DNA of 64,000 nt from Streptomyces sp. NBC_00102 (GTDB lineage: Bacteria > Actinomycetota > Actinomycetes > Streptomycetales > Streptomycetaceae): assembly GCF_026343115.1 (NCBI RefSeq), contig NZ_JAPEMC010000001.1, forward strand, positions 1,302,001-1,366,000, given 5' to 3'. Positions 6,546 to 15,280 of this stretch are shown here, one piece after another (position 1 is the stretch's first letter; each line of letters begins with the position of its first letter). The position numbers and the translations under genes are program-made. Under the pieces are notes generated by a model. That model did no database searches. It had not been told where the DNA came from and saw nothing but the letters and a program-made list of their open reading frames with translations.

Positions 6546-8640
6546 GCTGAAGCGGTTCGGCAGGGGGAAGCTGCCGCGCGCCGCGCTCGCCGCGCTCCTG
6601 CTGCTGCCCCTGCTGTACGGGGCCCTCTACCTCTGGTCGTTCTGGGACCCGTACGGGCATCTGGACCGGATTCCCGTCGCCCTGGTCGACGAGGACGAGG
6701 GAGCGCGGATACCGGAGGGAGCGGGCGGGAAGGACGGCGGCGGGGCGGCCGGTGACCGGCTCGCGGTGGGAGACGAGCTCACGGAGAAGCTGCTGGACTC
6801 CAAGACCTTCGCGTGGCACCGGGTGGGCGCCGCCGAGGCCCGGCGGGGCGTCGAGGACGGTACGTACTACCTCTCGCTCACCCTGCCCGCCGACCTCAGC
6901 CGGCGGATCGCGTCGAGCGCCGGCGACTCCCCCGCGACCGGCACCCTCCAGGTGCGCACCAACGACGCCAACAACTACATCGTCGGCCAGATCTCCCGGA
7001 CGGTGTTCTCCGAGATCCGTGCCGCCGCGTCCACCGAGGCCTCGCGCGGCTTTCTCGACCGGATCTTCGTCGACTTCTCGGATCTGCACGACGCCACGGC
7101 GAAGGCCGCCTCCGGCGCCGACGACCTGCGCAACGGCATCGCGACGGCCGAGCAGGGCTCGAAGGACCTCGCCGAGGGCCTCGGGGAGAGCAAGGCCGGC
7201 AGTGAGCGGCTCTCCGACGGCATCACCGCGCTCGACCAGGGCTCCGCCGATCTGCGGACCGGATCACGGCAGGTGGCGGACGCCACCCAGCTCCTCGCCG
7301 ACCAGGTCGACGGCATCGCGGCGCAGGTCCGGCCGTTCCTGGAGGACGGCGGCACGTCCATCGGGGACACCGCCCGGCTGGTCGCCGACGCCTCGCGCAC
7401 CGTGCGGGAGAACCTCGGTGAACTGGTGGAGGCCGCACCCGTCGCGGCCGCCGCCGCGCACACCGCGGCCGACGATCTCGCCGCCGTGCACGCGCAGCGG
7501 TGCGAGGACCCGCCGGTGCCGGACGCGGCCGTCTGCGACCCCTTGGAGAATGCGGTGGAGGCGGCGGCCGGGGTCGCCCGGGTCGCCGACGACGTCGACG
7601 CGCTGGTGGAGGACGAGGACGGCGATCTCGCCGCGCTGCGCACCCGGCTGACGGTGCTGCAGCAGCGGGCGGAGGACCTCGCGGAGCACGCGCCGACGCT
7701 CGGCGACGACCTGGAGTCGGCCGTGGCGAAGGTAGACGCCCTCAACGCGGGCGCCCAGCAGGTCGCCGAAGGAGCCGGGACCCTGCGCACCGGGCTCTCC
7801 ACGGCGAGGTCCGGGGCCACCGCGCTGGACAGCGGCGTCGGCGAGCTGAAGACCGGCGCCGATGGCCTGGACAGCGGGCTGCACCGGCTGAGCGAGGGTT
7901 CCACCACCCTCGCGGACGGCCTGAACGACGGGGTCGACAGGATTCCGGACTACGACGAGGCCGACCGCGACGCGCGTACCGGCGTGATGGCCGACCCGGT
8001 CCGCCTCGCTTCCTCGTCCCTGCACGCGGCTCCGAACTACGGCACCGGCTTCGCTCCCTACTTCATCCCGCTCTCCCTCTGGGTCGGCGCGATGGTGGCG
8101 TACATGCTGACGCAGCCGCTGAACCGGCGCGCCCTCGCGGCGGGCGCCTCGGCCCGCCGGACGGCGTTCGCGGGGTGGCTGCCGGTGGCCGCGATCGGCC
8201 TGCTCCAGGTCGCCGCACTGATGTCCGTGCTCCACTGGGGACTGGGCCTGGAGATGGCCCGTCCGGTGGCCACGGTCGGCTTCCTCGCCCTGGTGACCTG
8301 CTGCTTCGCGGCGATCGTGCAGTGGCTGAACGCCCGGTTCGGCGCCGCCGGACGGATCCTGGTGCTGGCGCTGCTGATGCTCCAGCTGACCTCGGCCGGC
8401 GGTACCTACCCCGTCCGGACGAGCCCCGGTTTCTTCGAGGCGATCCACCCCTGGCTGCCGATGAGCTACGTCGTCGACGCGCTGCGCCGGCTGATCACCG
8501 GCGGCGGGTCCGGACCCGTATGGCTGGGCTGCGCGGTCCTGGCCGCCTTCACGGCGGGGGCCCTGGCGCTGACCGCGGTGGCCGCCCGCCGCAAGCAGGT
8601 GTGGACCCTGGAGCGGCTGCACCCGGAGCTGAGCCTGTGA
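6517..8640 (+). CDS. YhgE/Pip family membrane protein
   Basis: 707 residues from ATG 6517 (AAGGAGA 6 nt upstream; the ATG at 6499 lacks one). One N-terminal membrane helix (about 18-42) is followed by the typical WDPYGHLDRIPVALVDED segment, then a long extracytoplasmic domain with heptad-like repeats (DLRNGIATAEQGSKDL, LSDGITALDQGSADL, LRTGLSTARSGATAL). About five or six C-terminal helices from residue 505 on include QPLNRRALA and YPVRTSPGFFEAIHPWLPMSY. This is the ABC-2-like architecture of phage infection protein (Pip)/YhgE. Its overlap with the ATPase gene and the downstream TetR gene suggest a drug- or stress-responsive exporter-like complex; the substrate is unknown. Confidence 0.9.
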   Translation: MRATGLAGLELKRFGRGKLPRAALAALLLLPLLYGALYLWSFWDPYGHLDRIPVALVDEDEGARIPEGAGGKDGGGAAGDRLAVGDELTEKLLDSKTFAWHRVGAAEARRGVEDGTYYLSLTLPADLSRRIASSAGDSPATGTLQVRTNDANNYIVGQISRTVFSEIRAAASTEASRGFLDRIFVDFSDLHDATAKAASGADDLRNGIATAEQGSKDLAEGLGESKAGSERLSDGITALDQGSADLRTGSRQVADATQLLADQVDGIAAQVRPFLEDGGTSIGDTARLVADASRTVRENLGELVEAAPVAAAAAHTAADDLAAVHAQRCEDPPVPDAAVCDPLENAVEAAAGVARVADDVDALVEDEDGDLAALRTRLTVLQQRAEDLAEHAPTLGDDLESAVAKVDALNAGAQQVAEGAGTLRTGLSTARSGATALDSGVGELKTGADGLDSGLHRLSEGSTTLADGLNDGVDRIPDYDEADRDARTGVMADPVRLASSSLHAAPNYGTGFAPYFIPLSLWVGAMVAYMLTQPLNRRALAAGASARRTAFAGWLPVAAIGLLQVAALMSVLHWGLGLEMARPVATVGFLALVTCCFAAIVQWLNARFGAAGRILVLALLMLQLTSAGGTYPVRTSPGFFEAIHPWLPMSYVVDALRRLITGGGSGPVWLGCAVLAAFTAGALALTAVAARRKQVWTLERLHPELSL

Positions 8641-8695
8641 GCGGGCTCGGGGCGAACGGGCTCGGAGCACCGGCGGACCTGTGAGAATCGATCCC

Positions 8696-9307
8696 ATGGA
8701 AAGCAGTGGCACCACGCGCCGCCAGGCGACCCGGCAGAAGCTCTACGAGGCGGCCGTGACCCTCATCGCCGAGAAGGGTTTCTCGGCGACCACGGTGGAC
8801 GAGATCGCCGAGCGGGCCGGTGTGGCCAAGGGCACGGTGTACTACAACTTCAAGAGCAAGACCGAGCTCTTCGAAGAGCTGTTGCGGCACGGCGTCGGCC
8901 TGCTGACCGCCGCGCTCCGGGCGGCGGCCGAGGAGACCGCCTCCCGCGGCGGGACCCGGGTGGCCGCGCTGGACGCGATGATCCGGGCGGGGCTGGCCTT
9001 CATCGACCGCTACCCGGCCTTCACCCAGCTGTACGTGGCCGAGCTCTGGCGTACCAACCGGGCCTGGCAGGCGACCCTCCTGGTGGTGCGCCAGGAGGCG
9101 GTGGCCGTGGTGGAGGACGAGCTGCGGGCGGGGGTGGAGAACGGCGAGCTGAGTTCGGAGATCGACATCCCGCTGACCGCCGCCGCACTGGTCGGGATGG
9201 TGCTGGTGGCGGCCCTGGACTGGCAGGCGTTCCAGCCGGAGCGGTCACTCGACGAGGTCCACTCGGCGCTGTCACTGCTGCTGCACGGCCGGGTCAGCGG
9301 GCGCTGA
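8696..9307 (+). CDS. TetR/AcrR family transcriptional regulator
   Basis: 203 residues from ATG 8696; an in-frame GTG at 8681 is possible. The HTH is AAVTLIAEKGFSATTVDEIAERAGVAKGTVYYNFKSKTELF (split: helix 2 VDEIAERAG, helix 3 KGTVYYNF), followed by an all-helical ligand domain ending HGRVSGR. The gene begins 55 bp after the YhgE gene. GAGAAT lies 7 nt before the ATG, so it may also have a leaderless transcript of its own. The likely target is the inverted repeat at 5679-5706, giving a repressor that controls the ABC/YhgE unit and itself. Confidence 0.9.
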   Translation: MESSGTTRRQATRQKLYEAAVTLIAEKGFSATTVDEIAERAGVAKGTVYYNFKSKTELFEELLRHGVGLLTAALRAAAEETASRGGTRVAALDAMIRAGLAFIDRYPAFTQLYVAELWRTNRAWQATLLVVRQEAVAVVEDELRAGVENGELSSEIDIPLTAAALVGMVLVAALDWQAFQPERSLDEVHSALSLLLHGRVSGR

Positions 9308-9349
9308 GGCCGGACGGCCGGCGGACGGAACAGCGGCGAAGCGACGAAG

Positions 9350-9399
9350 ACGCCGGCCCGGTGGAGTTCGATCCCCCTCGAACCCCGCCGGACCGGCGT
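9350..9399. terminator. Long imperfect hairpin after the TetR gene
   Basis: Arms 9350-9371 and 9378-9399 pair over 22 positions (19 Watson-Crick, one G-T, two mismatches) with a 6-nt C-rich loop. The rest of the 366-bp gap 9308-9673 shows no gene; its last 15 bases hold the promoter of the next gene. Confidence 0.65.
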
Positions 9400-9660
9400 T
9401 CCGCGTACTGCCGGAAAAGCCTTCCCCCGTGACCCCGGTCCCCCGTGGCCCCTGACTCCTCCGTCGTGCGCCCCCGTTGTGTCGGAGGCACGGACCGTCC
9501 GCCGCCCCGTGCCGGCGGTCCGCGCACCGTGCCCCCTCCATGCCTCCACTCTTCCGTCCGGGCGGGTGGCGGCCCATCCGCGCACCTACTCATCCCCGGC
9601 ACTGGGTACGCGTACTCAGGCCTGTGTGCGAGAGCCCACCCGCGGCCGTCGCCGACTGGC

Positions 9661-9666
9661 TACGAT
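9661..9666 (+). promoter_or_regulatory. -10 box for leaderless DUF4126 transcript
   Basis: TACGAT stands 7 nt before the GTG at 9674, the spacing expected when transcription starts at the initiation codon. No Shine-Dalgarno sequence is present. Confidence 0.55.
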
Positions 9667-9673
9667 CGCCTCC

Positions 9674-10291
9674 GTGTCCGTACTCCCCTTGGTCTTCACC
9701 AGCGGCTGGGCGAGCGGGATCAACGCCTACGCGGTGGTCCTGCTCCTCGGCGTCTTCGGCGCGACCGGCCTGAGCGACGAGGTCCCCGCGTCCCTGCAGC
9801 GCACCGACGTGCTCGTGGTGGTCGCGCTCCTCTTCCTCGTGGAGGCGGTGGCGGACAAGATCCCGTATCTGGACACGGCCTGGGACGCGGTGCACACCGT
9901 GGTCAGGCCGGTCTCCGGGGCGGTCGTCGCCGCGCTGCTCGCGGGCGACTCCGGTTCGCTGCCGGAGCTGGCGGCGGGAGCGGTCGGCGGTTCGACCGCG
10001 CTCCTGAGCCACCTGGTGAAGGCCGGTACGCGCATGGCGGTCAACTCCTCCCCCGAGCCGTTCTCCAACGTGGTGGTCAGCACGGCGGAGGACCTGGGCG
10101 TGGCCGGGATCATCACCTTCGCGATATTCCATCCGGTGGCGGCCGCCTCCGTCGCCGCGGTGCTCCTCGTGCTCGGCCTGCTGGCGCTCTGCCTGCTCGC
10201 CTCCCGCATCCGCCGGTTCCTGCGCCGCCGGGCACAGCGGCGGCAGGAGCGGGAGATGGCCGGGGCCGGCCGGCGCTGGCCGTACGGCTGA
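9674..10291 (+). CDS. DUF4126 membrane protein
   Basis: 205 residues from GTG 9674. The frame is open farther upstream, but conservation of the SVLPLVFTSGWASGINAY N-terminus and the -10 box place the start here. Four or five hydrophobic segments carry Gly/Ala-rich turns (VVRPVSGAVVAALLAG, AVGGSTALLSHLVKAGTR, NVVVSTAEDL), and a basic tail RIRRFLRRRAQRRQ follows. DUF4126 proteins are small inner-membrane proteins of unknown function. It lies 79 bp ahead of an oxidoreductase on the same strand, but that gene appears to have its own promoter. Confidence 0.85.
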   Translation: MSVLPLVFTSGWASGINAYAVVLLLGVFGATGLSDEVPASLQRTDVLVVVALLFLVEAVADKIPYLDTAWDAVHTVVRPVSGAVVAALLAGDSGSLPELAAGAVGGSTALLSHLVKAGTRMAVNSSPEPFSNVVVSTAEDLGVAGIITFAIFHPVAAASVAAVLLVLGLLALCLLASRIRRFLRRRAQRRQEREMAGAGRRWPYG

Positions 10292-10370
10292 CGGGACCGC
10301 CGGGACCGCGCGTCCCTGGCTCCGCGACCTGGCGCCGGAACGCCCGCCGGTGGTGGATAAAGTCACCGCC

Positions 10371-11888
10371 ATGGCACGAATTGCGGTGATCGGCGCCGGG
10401 ACGGGCGCCATGGCGGCGGCTGCCCGGCTCGCGGTGGCAGGCCACCGGGTGACGGTGTACGAGCGGTCGGACACGTACGGCGGCTCCCTCGGGCGGCACG
10501 AGCGGGACGGCTTCGTCTTCGACACCGGTCCGGCCCTGCTGCATCTGCCGGCCGTGCAGCGCGACCTCTTCGTCAAGACCGGCAAGGAGTCCCTGGAGCA
10601 GCGGGTGACGCTGACCCAGGTCGATCCGGCCGGCCACCACGTCTTCGCGGACGGCACCCGGGTCTCGCTGCCCAACGCCTCCCGGGCCGGGGTGGTCGCC
10701 GCCCTGGACGAGGCGCTCGGCGGGGGCGCGGGGGCCCGGTGGGGCGAGTTCCTGGACCGGGCCCGGGACGCCTGGGACCGGTCGCGCCGGCCACTGCTGG
10801 AGGAGCCGCTGCGGCCGGACTGGCAGGTGCTCGGCCGTGACCCGTACCCGGCCGTCCGGACCCGTCGGCTGCTGCGCGGGGCCCGGCAGGCCACCACCCT
10901 GGCCGAGGTCGGTGCGTGGGAGCTGGCCGATCCCCGGCTGGCCGCGCTGCTCGACGGCTGCGCCCTGTCGTACGGCCTCGATCCGCGCGGGACTCCGGCG
11001 AGCGCCGCGCTGCTGCCGTACATGGAGGAGACCTTCGGCACCTGGTACGTGGTGGGCGGGATGCGGGCGCTGGCCGACGCGCTGTACGAGCGGTGCCTGG
11101 CGCGGCGGGTGGAGTTCGTCTTCGGCGCGGACGTGGTCCGGGTCGTGGAGAAGGACGGCCGGGCGGCCGGGGTGGAACTGGCGGACGGGACGCCCGTCGG
11201 GGCCGACCACGTGGTGCTGGGCGTACGGCCCCGCCCGGAGCTGGTGCCGGGTACGGCACTGGGGGCGGACGGCGACGTGCCGGTGCAGCCGCACCGGGGT
11301 GCCGGGCCGCTGCCGGGCCGCTTCGTGGTGATGCTCTCGTTGCGCGGCGGGCGGGACGAGGGTGCCCCGCACCGGACGGTGGTGCACGCCCCGGACGGCC
11401 CGGCGGAGCAGGCGGCGCTCTTCGCCGGGCGGCTCGCCGAGGTGCCCACGGTCACCGTGCTGCGGCCGGACGACCCGGCGACCAGGCCGGACGAGGACCA
11501 CGAGGCGGTGACGCTGGTGGCCACGGTCGCCCCGCACGGGCCGGTGGACTGGAACGACCCCGCGCTGCGCGAGCGGTACGCCGCGACGGTGGTCGCCGCA
11601 GCGCAGAAGGCCGTACCCGGGCTGCGCGGACGGGTCCTGGACACCGAGGTGCGCACCCCCGCGGAGACGGAGGCCCAGACGGGGGCGGCCGGCGGCTCGG
11701 TGCCGCCGCCCGCCCTGGCGGGAGCGGCGGGAGCCCGGCTGCACGCCGCCAACCGCACCCGGCTGCCGGGGCTCTATCTGGCGGGCGGCTGGTCGCACCC
11801 GGGTGGCGGTCCGGCGCACGCGGGGATGTCGGGCGCGCTGGTCGCCGGGCTGATCGTGGAGGGCGACGGCTTCAAGGGCTCGCAGTGA
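10371..11888 (+). CDS. FAD-dependent oxidoreductase, phytoene-desaturase/CrtI-like
   Basis: 505 residues beginning MARIAVIGAGTGAMAAAARLA, a Rossmann dinucleotide motif, with VTVYERSDTYGGSL continuing the FAD-binding fold. The C-terminal motif LPGLYLAGGWSHPGGGPAHAGMSG is the second FAD-contact region typical of the CrtI/amine oxidase group. No carotenoid genes (crtB, crtE) are nearby, so the substrate cannot be assigned. ATG 10371 follows TAAAGT (10358-10363) by 7 nt with no ribosome binding site, suggesting a leaderless mRNA; an upstream in-frame GTG at 10350 is less likely. Confidence 0.85.
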   Translation: MARIAVIGAGTGAMAAAARLAVAGHRVTVYERSDTYGGSLGRHERDGFVFDTGPALLHLPAVQRDLFVKTGKESLEQRVTLTQVDPAGHHVFADGTRVSLPNASRAGVVAALDEALGGGAGARWGEFLDRARDAWDRSRRPLLEEPLRPDWQVLGRDPYPAVRTRRLLRGARQATTLAEVGAWELADPRLAALLDGCALSYGLDPRGTPASAALLPYMEETFGTWYVVGGMRALADALYERCLARRVEFVFGADVVRVVEKDGRAAGVELADGTPVGADHVVLGVRPRPELVPGTALGADGDVPVQPHRGAGPLPGRFVVMLSLRGGRDEGAPHRTVVHAPDGPAEQAALFAGRLAEVPTVTVLRPDDPATRPDEDHEAVTLVATVAPHGPVDWNDPALRERYAATVVAAAQKAVPGLRGRVLDTEVRTPAETEAQTGAAGGSVPPPALAGAAGARLHAANRTRLPGLYLAGGWSHPGGGPAHAGMSGALVAGLIVEGDGFKGSQ

Positions 11889-11929
11889 GCCGCGGCTTCC
11901 TCCGGTGAGGACCGAGGACCGGACGACGA

Positions 11930-11959
11930 CGCGCGCCCCCTCGCGGGAGGGGGCGCGCG
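11930..11959. terminator. Bidirectional hairpin terminator
   Basis: Arms 11930-11942 and 11947-11959 form a 13-bp GC-rich perfect stem with loop GCGG between two convergent genes. Confidence 0.75.
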
Positions 11960-11978
11960 GTGGGTCGGTGGCGGTACC

Positions 11979-12929
11979 TCAGTAGCGGTACTGCTCGTTC
12001 GGACCGGTGTCGTTGCCGTTGCCGTTGCCGTGTCCGTCGCCGGCGGCCGGGTAGCCGTTGCCGTACGGGGCGGGCGTGCCCTGCGGGTACTGCTCGCCCT
12101 CGCGCTGCTGCGGCACCCAGACACCGCCCGGCGGGGTGTCGGCGCCGTACTGCGGGGCGGCGTACGGCTCGGCGTACGGCTGCGGGTCGGCGTAGCCGTC
12201 GTAGCCGCCCGCCCCCGCGTCGTAGCCGTTGCCGTAGCCATTGCCGCCGGCGTTGCCGTAGGCGTCGTAGGACGCGTACGACGGAGCGGCCGTGCCGCCG
12301 GTACCGATGTACGGGTCGGAGTACGCCGCATAGCTGTGCTGGTCGGTGCCGTAGGAGTACCCGCCGTCGTACGAGGGGTTCTGCGCGGACTCGCCGTAGC
12401 CGTTGTACGGGTCGTGGGACGCGTACTGCGGCTGGGCGCCGACGGGCTGCTGCTCCTGGTACCCCTGGTCACCCGCCGGCTGCGCGTACGGGCTCGGGCT
12501 GTACACGCCGTACTGGCCGGTCTCCTCCGGCATCGGCTGCGGCTCGTAGACGTCGGCCGGTCCGTCGTCCTGCGCGGGCGCGGCCGGCTCCTCGTACTCC
12601 AGGCCGGAGACTTCGAGGACGGGCTCCTCCTTGACGGCGGGCCGCTCGCCGCGGCGACGGCGGCTGGCGCCGGGGCTGCCCCCTATGGCCCACCCGGTGG
12701 AGAAGCCCCGCCGGAAGGAGAGCGTCACGTAGGTCTGGCCCACCGCGAAGGCGACCGCACCGAGGGCGATGACCAGCACGGACGGGATCAGGACGCCGAG
12801 CACCACGCAGAGGAATCCGGAGAAGGCGAGAAGCCTCCAGCGCAGCCGTGCCTTGTACTGCAGCAGCACCTCACCCAGCAGCCACAACGCCACCACGCCG
12901 AAAGCGATGTAGAGGACCGTCCAGCCCAC
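11979..12929 (-). CDS. Membrane protein with Tyr/Gly/Pro-rich low-complexity tail
   Basis: 316 residues. Two hydrophobic helices (about 4-24 and 34-70, LLAFSGFLCVVLGVLIPSVLV) anchor it, then a basic patch (SRRRRGERP) and an acidic linker. From about residue 120 on the sequence is composed mainly of Y, G, P, Q, A, N and D (for example YGNAGGNGYGNGYDAG and GYDGYADPQPYAEPY), ending NEQYRY. No family can be named beyond an actinobacterial hypothetical membrane protein. The tail is predicted to be disordered and resembles sequences that phase-separate or self-associate. The gene lies 54 bp downstream of metF on the same strand. Confidence 0.75.
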   Translation of the reverse strand: MGWTVLYIAFGVVALWLLGEVLLQYKARLRWRLLAFSGFLCVVLGVLIPSVLVIALGAVAFAVGQTYVTLSFRRGFSTGWAIGGSPGASRRRRGERPAVKEEPVLEVSGLEYEEPAAPAQDDGPADVYEPQPMPEETGQYGVYSPSPYAQPAGDQGYQEQQPVGAQPQYASHDPYNGYGESAQNPSYDGGYSYGTDQHSYAAYSDPYIGTGGTAAPSYASYDAYGNAGGNGYGNGYDAGAGGYDGYADPQPYAEPYAAPQYGADTPPGGVWVPQQREGEQYPQGTPAPYGNGYPAAGDGHGNGNGNDTGPNEQYRY

Positions 12930-12983
12930 GCCCGCCCCACCTTCTACGGCCGCCGCCGCCGGATCGGGGGCGGGTACGGCCGG

Positions 12984-13901
12984 TCACGACTGCTTGTGCA
13001 GTCCGAGATTCTCGTAGATTTCGAGCGTTGCCGTCGAGTTGTTGAGCGTGATGAAGTGCAGTCCGGGCACGCCTTCGGACAGCAACTTCGCGCAGAACTC
13101 CGTTGCGAACTCGATGCCAATGGAGCGTACAGCCGCGGGATCGTCCTTGACCGCGTGGATGCGTTCTTCGAGGGCCTTCGGCACTGCCGCGTTGCTCAGT
13201 TGGGGAAACCGTTCGAGCTGTTTGACGCTGGTGACCGGCATGACCTCCGGAATGATGGGCGTGTCGCAACCCGCGGCGACCACACGGTCACGCATCCGGA
13301 GATAGTCGTCGGGTTCGAAGAACATCTGGGTGATGGCATAGTCCGCCCCGGCCCGGCACTTGTCCACGAAGTGCCGGGTATCCGTTTCCCAGTCGGACGA
13401 CCGCGGGTGCATTCCCGGAAATGCCGCGACGCCGACGCAGAAATCGCCGGACTCCTTGATGAGCCTCACCAGGTCGGCGGCGTACTTGACGCCCTCCGGA
13501 TGCTCGACCCACTCGCCCATCGGGTCGCCCGGCGGGTCTCCTCGCACGGCGAGGATGTTCCTGATCCCGGCGTCGGCGTACTGGCCGATCATGTTGCGCA
13601 GCTCCGCGACGGAGTGGTTGACCGCGGTGAGGTGCGCGACGGGGGTGAGGGTGCTGTCGGCGGCGATCTGCTGCGTCGCCCGGACCGTGCCCGCACGGGT
13701 GGAGCCGCCGGCGCCGTACGTCACGGAGACGAAGCTCGGGCCCACGGCCTCGACCCGGCGCAGCGCGTTCCAGAGGTTCCGCTCACCCTTCTCGGTCTTG
13801 GGTGCCCAGAACTCGAAGGAGTACGACGTCTTGCCGGACGCGAGCAGCTCACGCACGGTGCGTGCGTGGTCCGTCCGGGTGGAGGAGGTGCCAAGGGCCA
13901 T
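12984..13901 (-). CDS. metF: Methylenetetrahydrofolate reductase
   Basis: 305 residues, the usual bacterial MetF length (single TIM-barrel domain). It reduces 5,10-methylene-THF to 5-methyl-THF for methionine synthesis. Visible family motifs are [15 protein letters not shown] with the catalytic Glu, [34 protein letters not shown] and [16 protein letters not shown]. Start ATG 13901 is preceded by TAACCT at 6 nt and TTGGGG 17 nt farther upstream, so the transcript is probably leaderless. No SAM switch is visible here. Confidence 0.96.
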   Translation of the reverse strand: MALGTSSTRTDHARTVRELLASGKTSYSFEFWAPKTEKGERNLWNALRRVEAVGPSFVSVTYGAGGSTRAGTVRATQQIAADSTLTPVAHLTAVNHSVAELRNMIGQYADAGIRNILAVRGDPPGDPMGEWVEHPEGVKYAADLVRLIKESGDFCVGVAAFPGMHPRSSDWETDTRHFVDKCRAGADYAITQMFFEPDDYLRMRDRVVAAGCDTPIIPEVMPVTSVKQLERFPQLSNAAVPKALEERIHAVKDDPAAVRSIGIEFATEFCAKLLSEGVPGLHFITLNNSTATLEIYENLGLHKQS

Positions 13902-13907
13902 ACGGCG

Positions 13908-13936
13908 AGGTTAACCAGGGTCCGGCCGTCCCCCAA
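13908..13936 (-). promoter_or_regulatory. metF promoter (leaderless)
   Basis: On the minus strand, TTGGGG (13936-13931) and TAACCT (13913-13908) are 17 nt apart. The -10 box ends 6 nt before the ATG and there is no Shine-Dalgarno sequence. Confidence 0.6.
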
Positions 13937-14056
13937 CCAGAGCGGGACATTTGTCCGTATTGCAGTGAATGCTGTCCACGCCTCGGACAGGGCGCTCCGG
14001 CCCGGTGCTCCCGCCCCCGGTCTTGGTCCGCCGCACGGGTGGCGGCGGGCCGGGGG

Positions 14057-14701
14057 TCAGCGCTCGCGGACGCGCTTCGCCAGGCCGGCCGCGGCCGCCG
14101 CCGGGTCGTCGGCCTCGGTGATGGCGCGGACCACCACGACGCGCCGGGCCCCGGCGTCCAGCACCTCGTCGAGATTGCCCGCGTCGATGCCGCCGATGGC
14201 GAACCACGGACGGGGCTGGTCGAGGGAGGCGGCGTACCGCACCAGCCCGAGGCCGGGGGCGTGACGGCCGGGCTTGGTCGGGGTGGGCCAGCAGGGGCCG
14301 GTGCAGAAGTAGTCGACGCCGGGCTGCGCGACGGCGGCGTCCACCTCGGACTCGGCGTGGGTGGAGCGGCCGATCAACGGGGCCTCGCCGATGATCGCGC
14401 GGGCGGCGGGGACCGGCAGGTCGCCCTGGCCGAGGTGGAGCACGTCGGCGCCGATGGCGTGGGCGACGTCGGCCCGGTCGTTGACGGCGAGGAGCTTGCC
14501 GTGGCGGGCGCAGGCGTCCCGGAACACCTGGAGGTGTTCGAGCTCCTCGGCCGCTTCCATGCCCTTGTCGCGCAGCTGGACGATGTCCACCCCGGCCGCG
14601 AGTACGGCGTCGAGGAACTCGGGGAGGTCGCCCTGCCTCCTGCGGGCGTCCGTGCACAGGTAGAGACGGGCGTCGGCGAGCAGGTGGCGCGGCGTGGACA
14701 T
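14057..14701 (-). CDS. thiE: Thiamine phosphate synthase
   Basis: 214 residues from ATG 14701. ThiE joins hydroxymethylpyrimidine diphosphate and thiazole phosphate to thiamine phosphate. Motifs in order are [73 protein letters not shown] and [14 protein letters not shown]. It is transcribed away from thiOSG and has no TPP switch of its own in the 80 bp upstream. An in-frame start eight codons earlier is possible. Confidence 0.95.
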   Translation of the reverse strand: MSTPRHLLADARLYLCTDARRRQGDLPEFLDAVLAAGVDIVQLRDKGMEAAEELEHLQVFRDACARHGKLLAVNDRADVAHAIGADVLHLGQGDLPVPAARAIIGEAPLIGRSTHAESEVDAAVAQPGVDYFCTGPCWPTPTKPGRHAPGLGLVRYAASLDQPRPWFAIGGIDAGNLDEVLDAGARRVVVVRAITEADDPAAAAAGLAKRVRER

Positions 14702-14731
14702 GAAGGAATTCCCCCCGTGGGTCACCGCGGG

Positions 14732-14758
14732 CGCGGGCCGTGGAACGCACGGCCCGCG
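14732..14758 (-). terminator. Hairpin between Rv2175c-like gene and thiE
   Basis: Arms 14732-14741 and 14749-14758 form a 10-bp stem with a 7-nt loop just downstream of the Rv2175c-like gene. It may also affect entry into thiE. Confidence 0.55.
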
Positions 14759-14780
14759 ACCACGTGTGCGGTCGTCTCGG

Positions 14781-15146
14781 TCAGACGGCGAGCGCCTGGG
14801 CGCGGCGCTTCACCTCCGTCCCGCGATTCTCGCTCAGCGCCTGCGCGGGGGTTCCCGGCAGGGTCGGGTCGGGGGTGAAGAGCCAGTCCAGCATCTCTTC
14901 GTCGGAATAGCCGTCGTCCCTCAGGAGCGTCAGGGTCCCCGCGAGGCCCTTGACGACCTTGTCGCCGTCGATGAAGGCGGCAGGCACCTGGAGCGCCCGG
15001 TTCTCACCGCGGCGCACCGCGATCAGCTGGCCTTCCTTGACCAGCTGCCGCACGCGCGTCACCTCGACATCGAGAAGTTCCGCGATGTCGGGGAGGTGGA
15101 GCCAGGCAGGGACGAGAGCATCGATCTTTGCGTCAATCTCGGTCAC
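14781..15146 (-). CDS. Rv2175c-family DNA-binding protein
   Basis: 121 residues, GTG start. The N-terminal half is a winged-helix-like DNA-binding domain ([31 protein letters not shown], best seen as [17 protein letters not shown]), and the C-terminal half is [26 protein letters not shown]. This is the arrangement of mycobacterial Rv2175c, a DNA-binding substrate of the Ser/Thr kinase PknL in M. tuberculosis. A PASTA kinase gene lies 4 kb away; any functional link is inference. Confidence 0.88.
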   Translation of the reverse strand: MTEIDAKIDALVPAWLHLPDIAELLDVEVTRVRQLVKEGQLIAVRRGENRALQVPAAFIDGDKVVKGLAGTLTLLRDDGYSDEEMLDWLFTPDPTLPGTPAQALSENRGTEVKRRAQALAV

Positions 15147-15280
15147 GAGGACAAGCGTGCCATCTGGGACCGACAGCCGGAAGCCGGGCCGACCGTACGG
15201 ACCACGTCAGGATGGTGTCCGCGCAGGTCGCGAGGGGCCCGGGAGCGGGCCGGCCGGGCGGCCGGGACCCGGCTGCGGGC

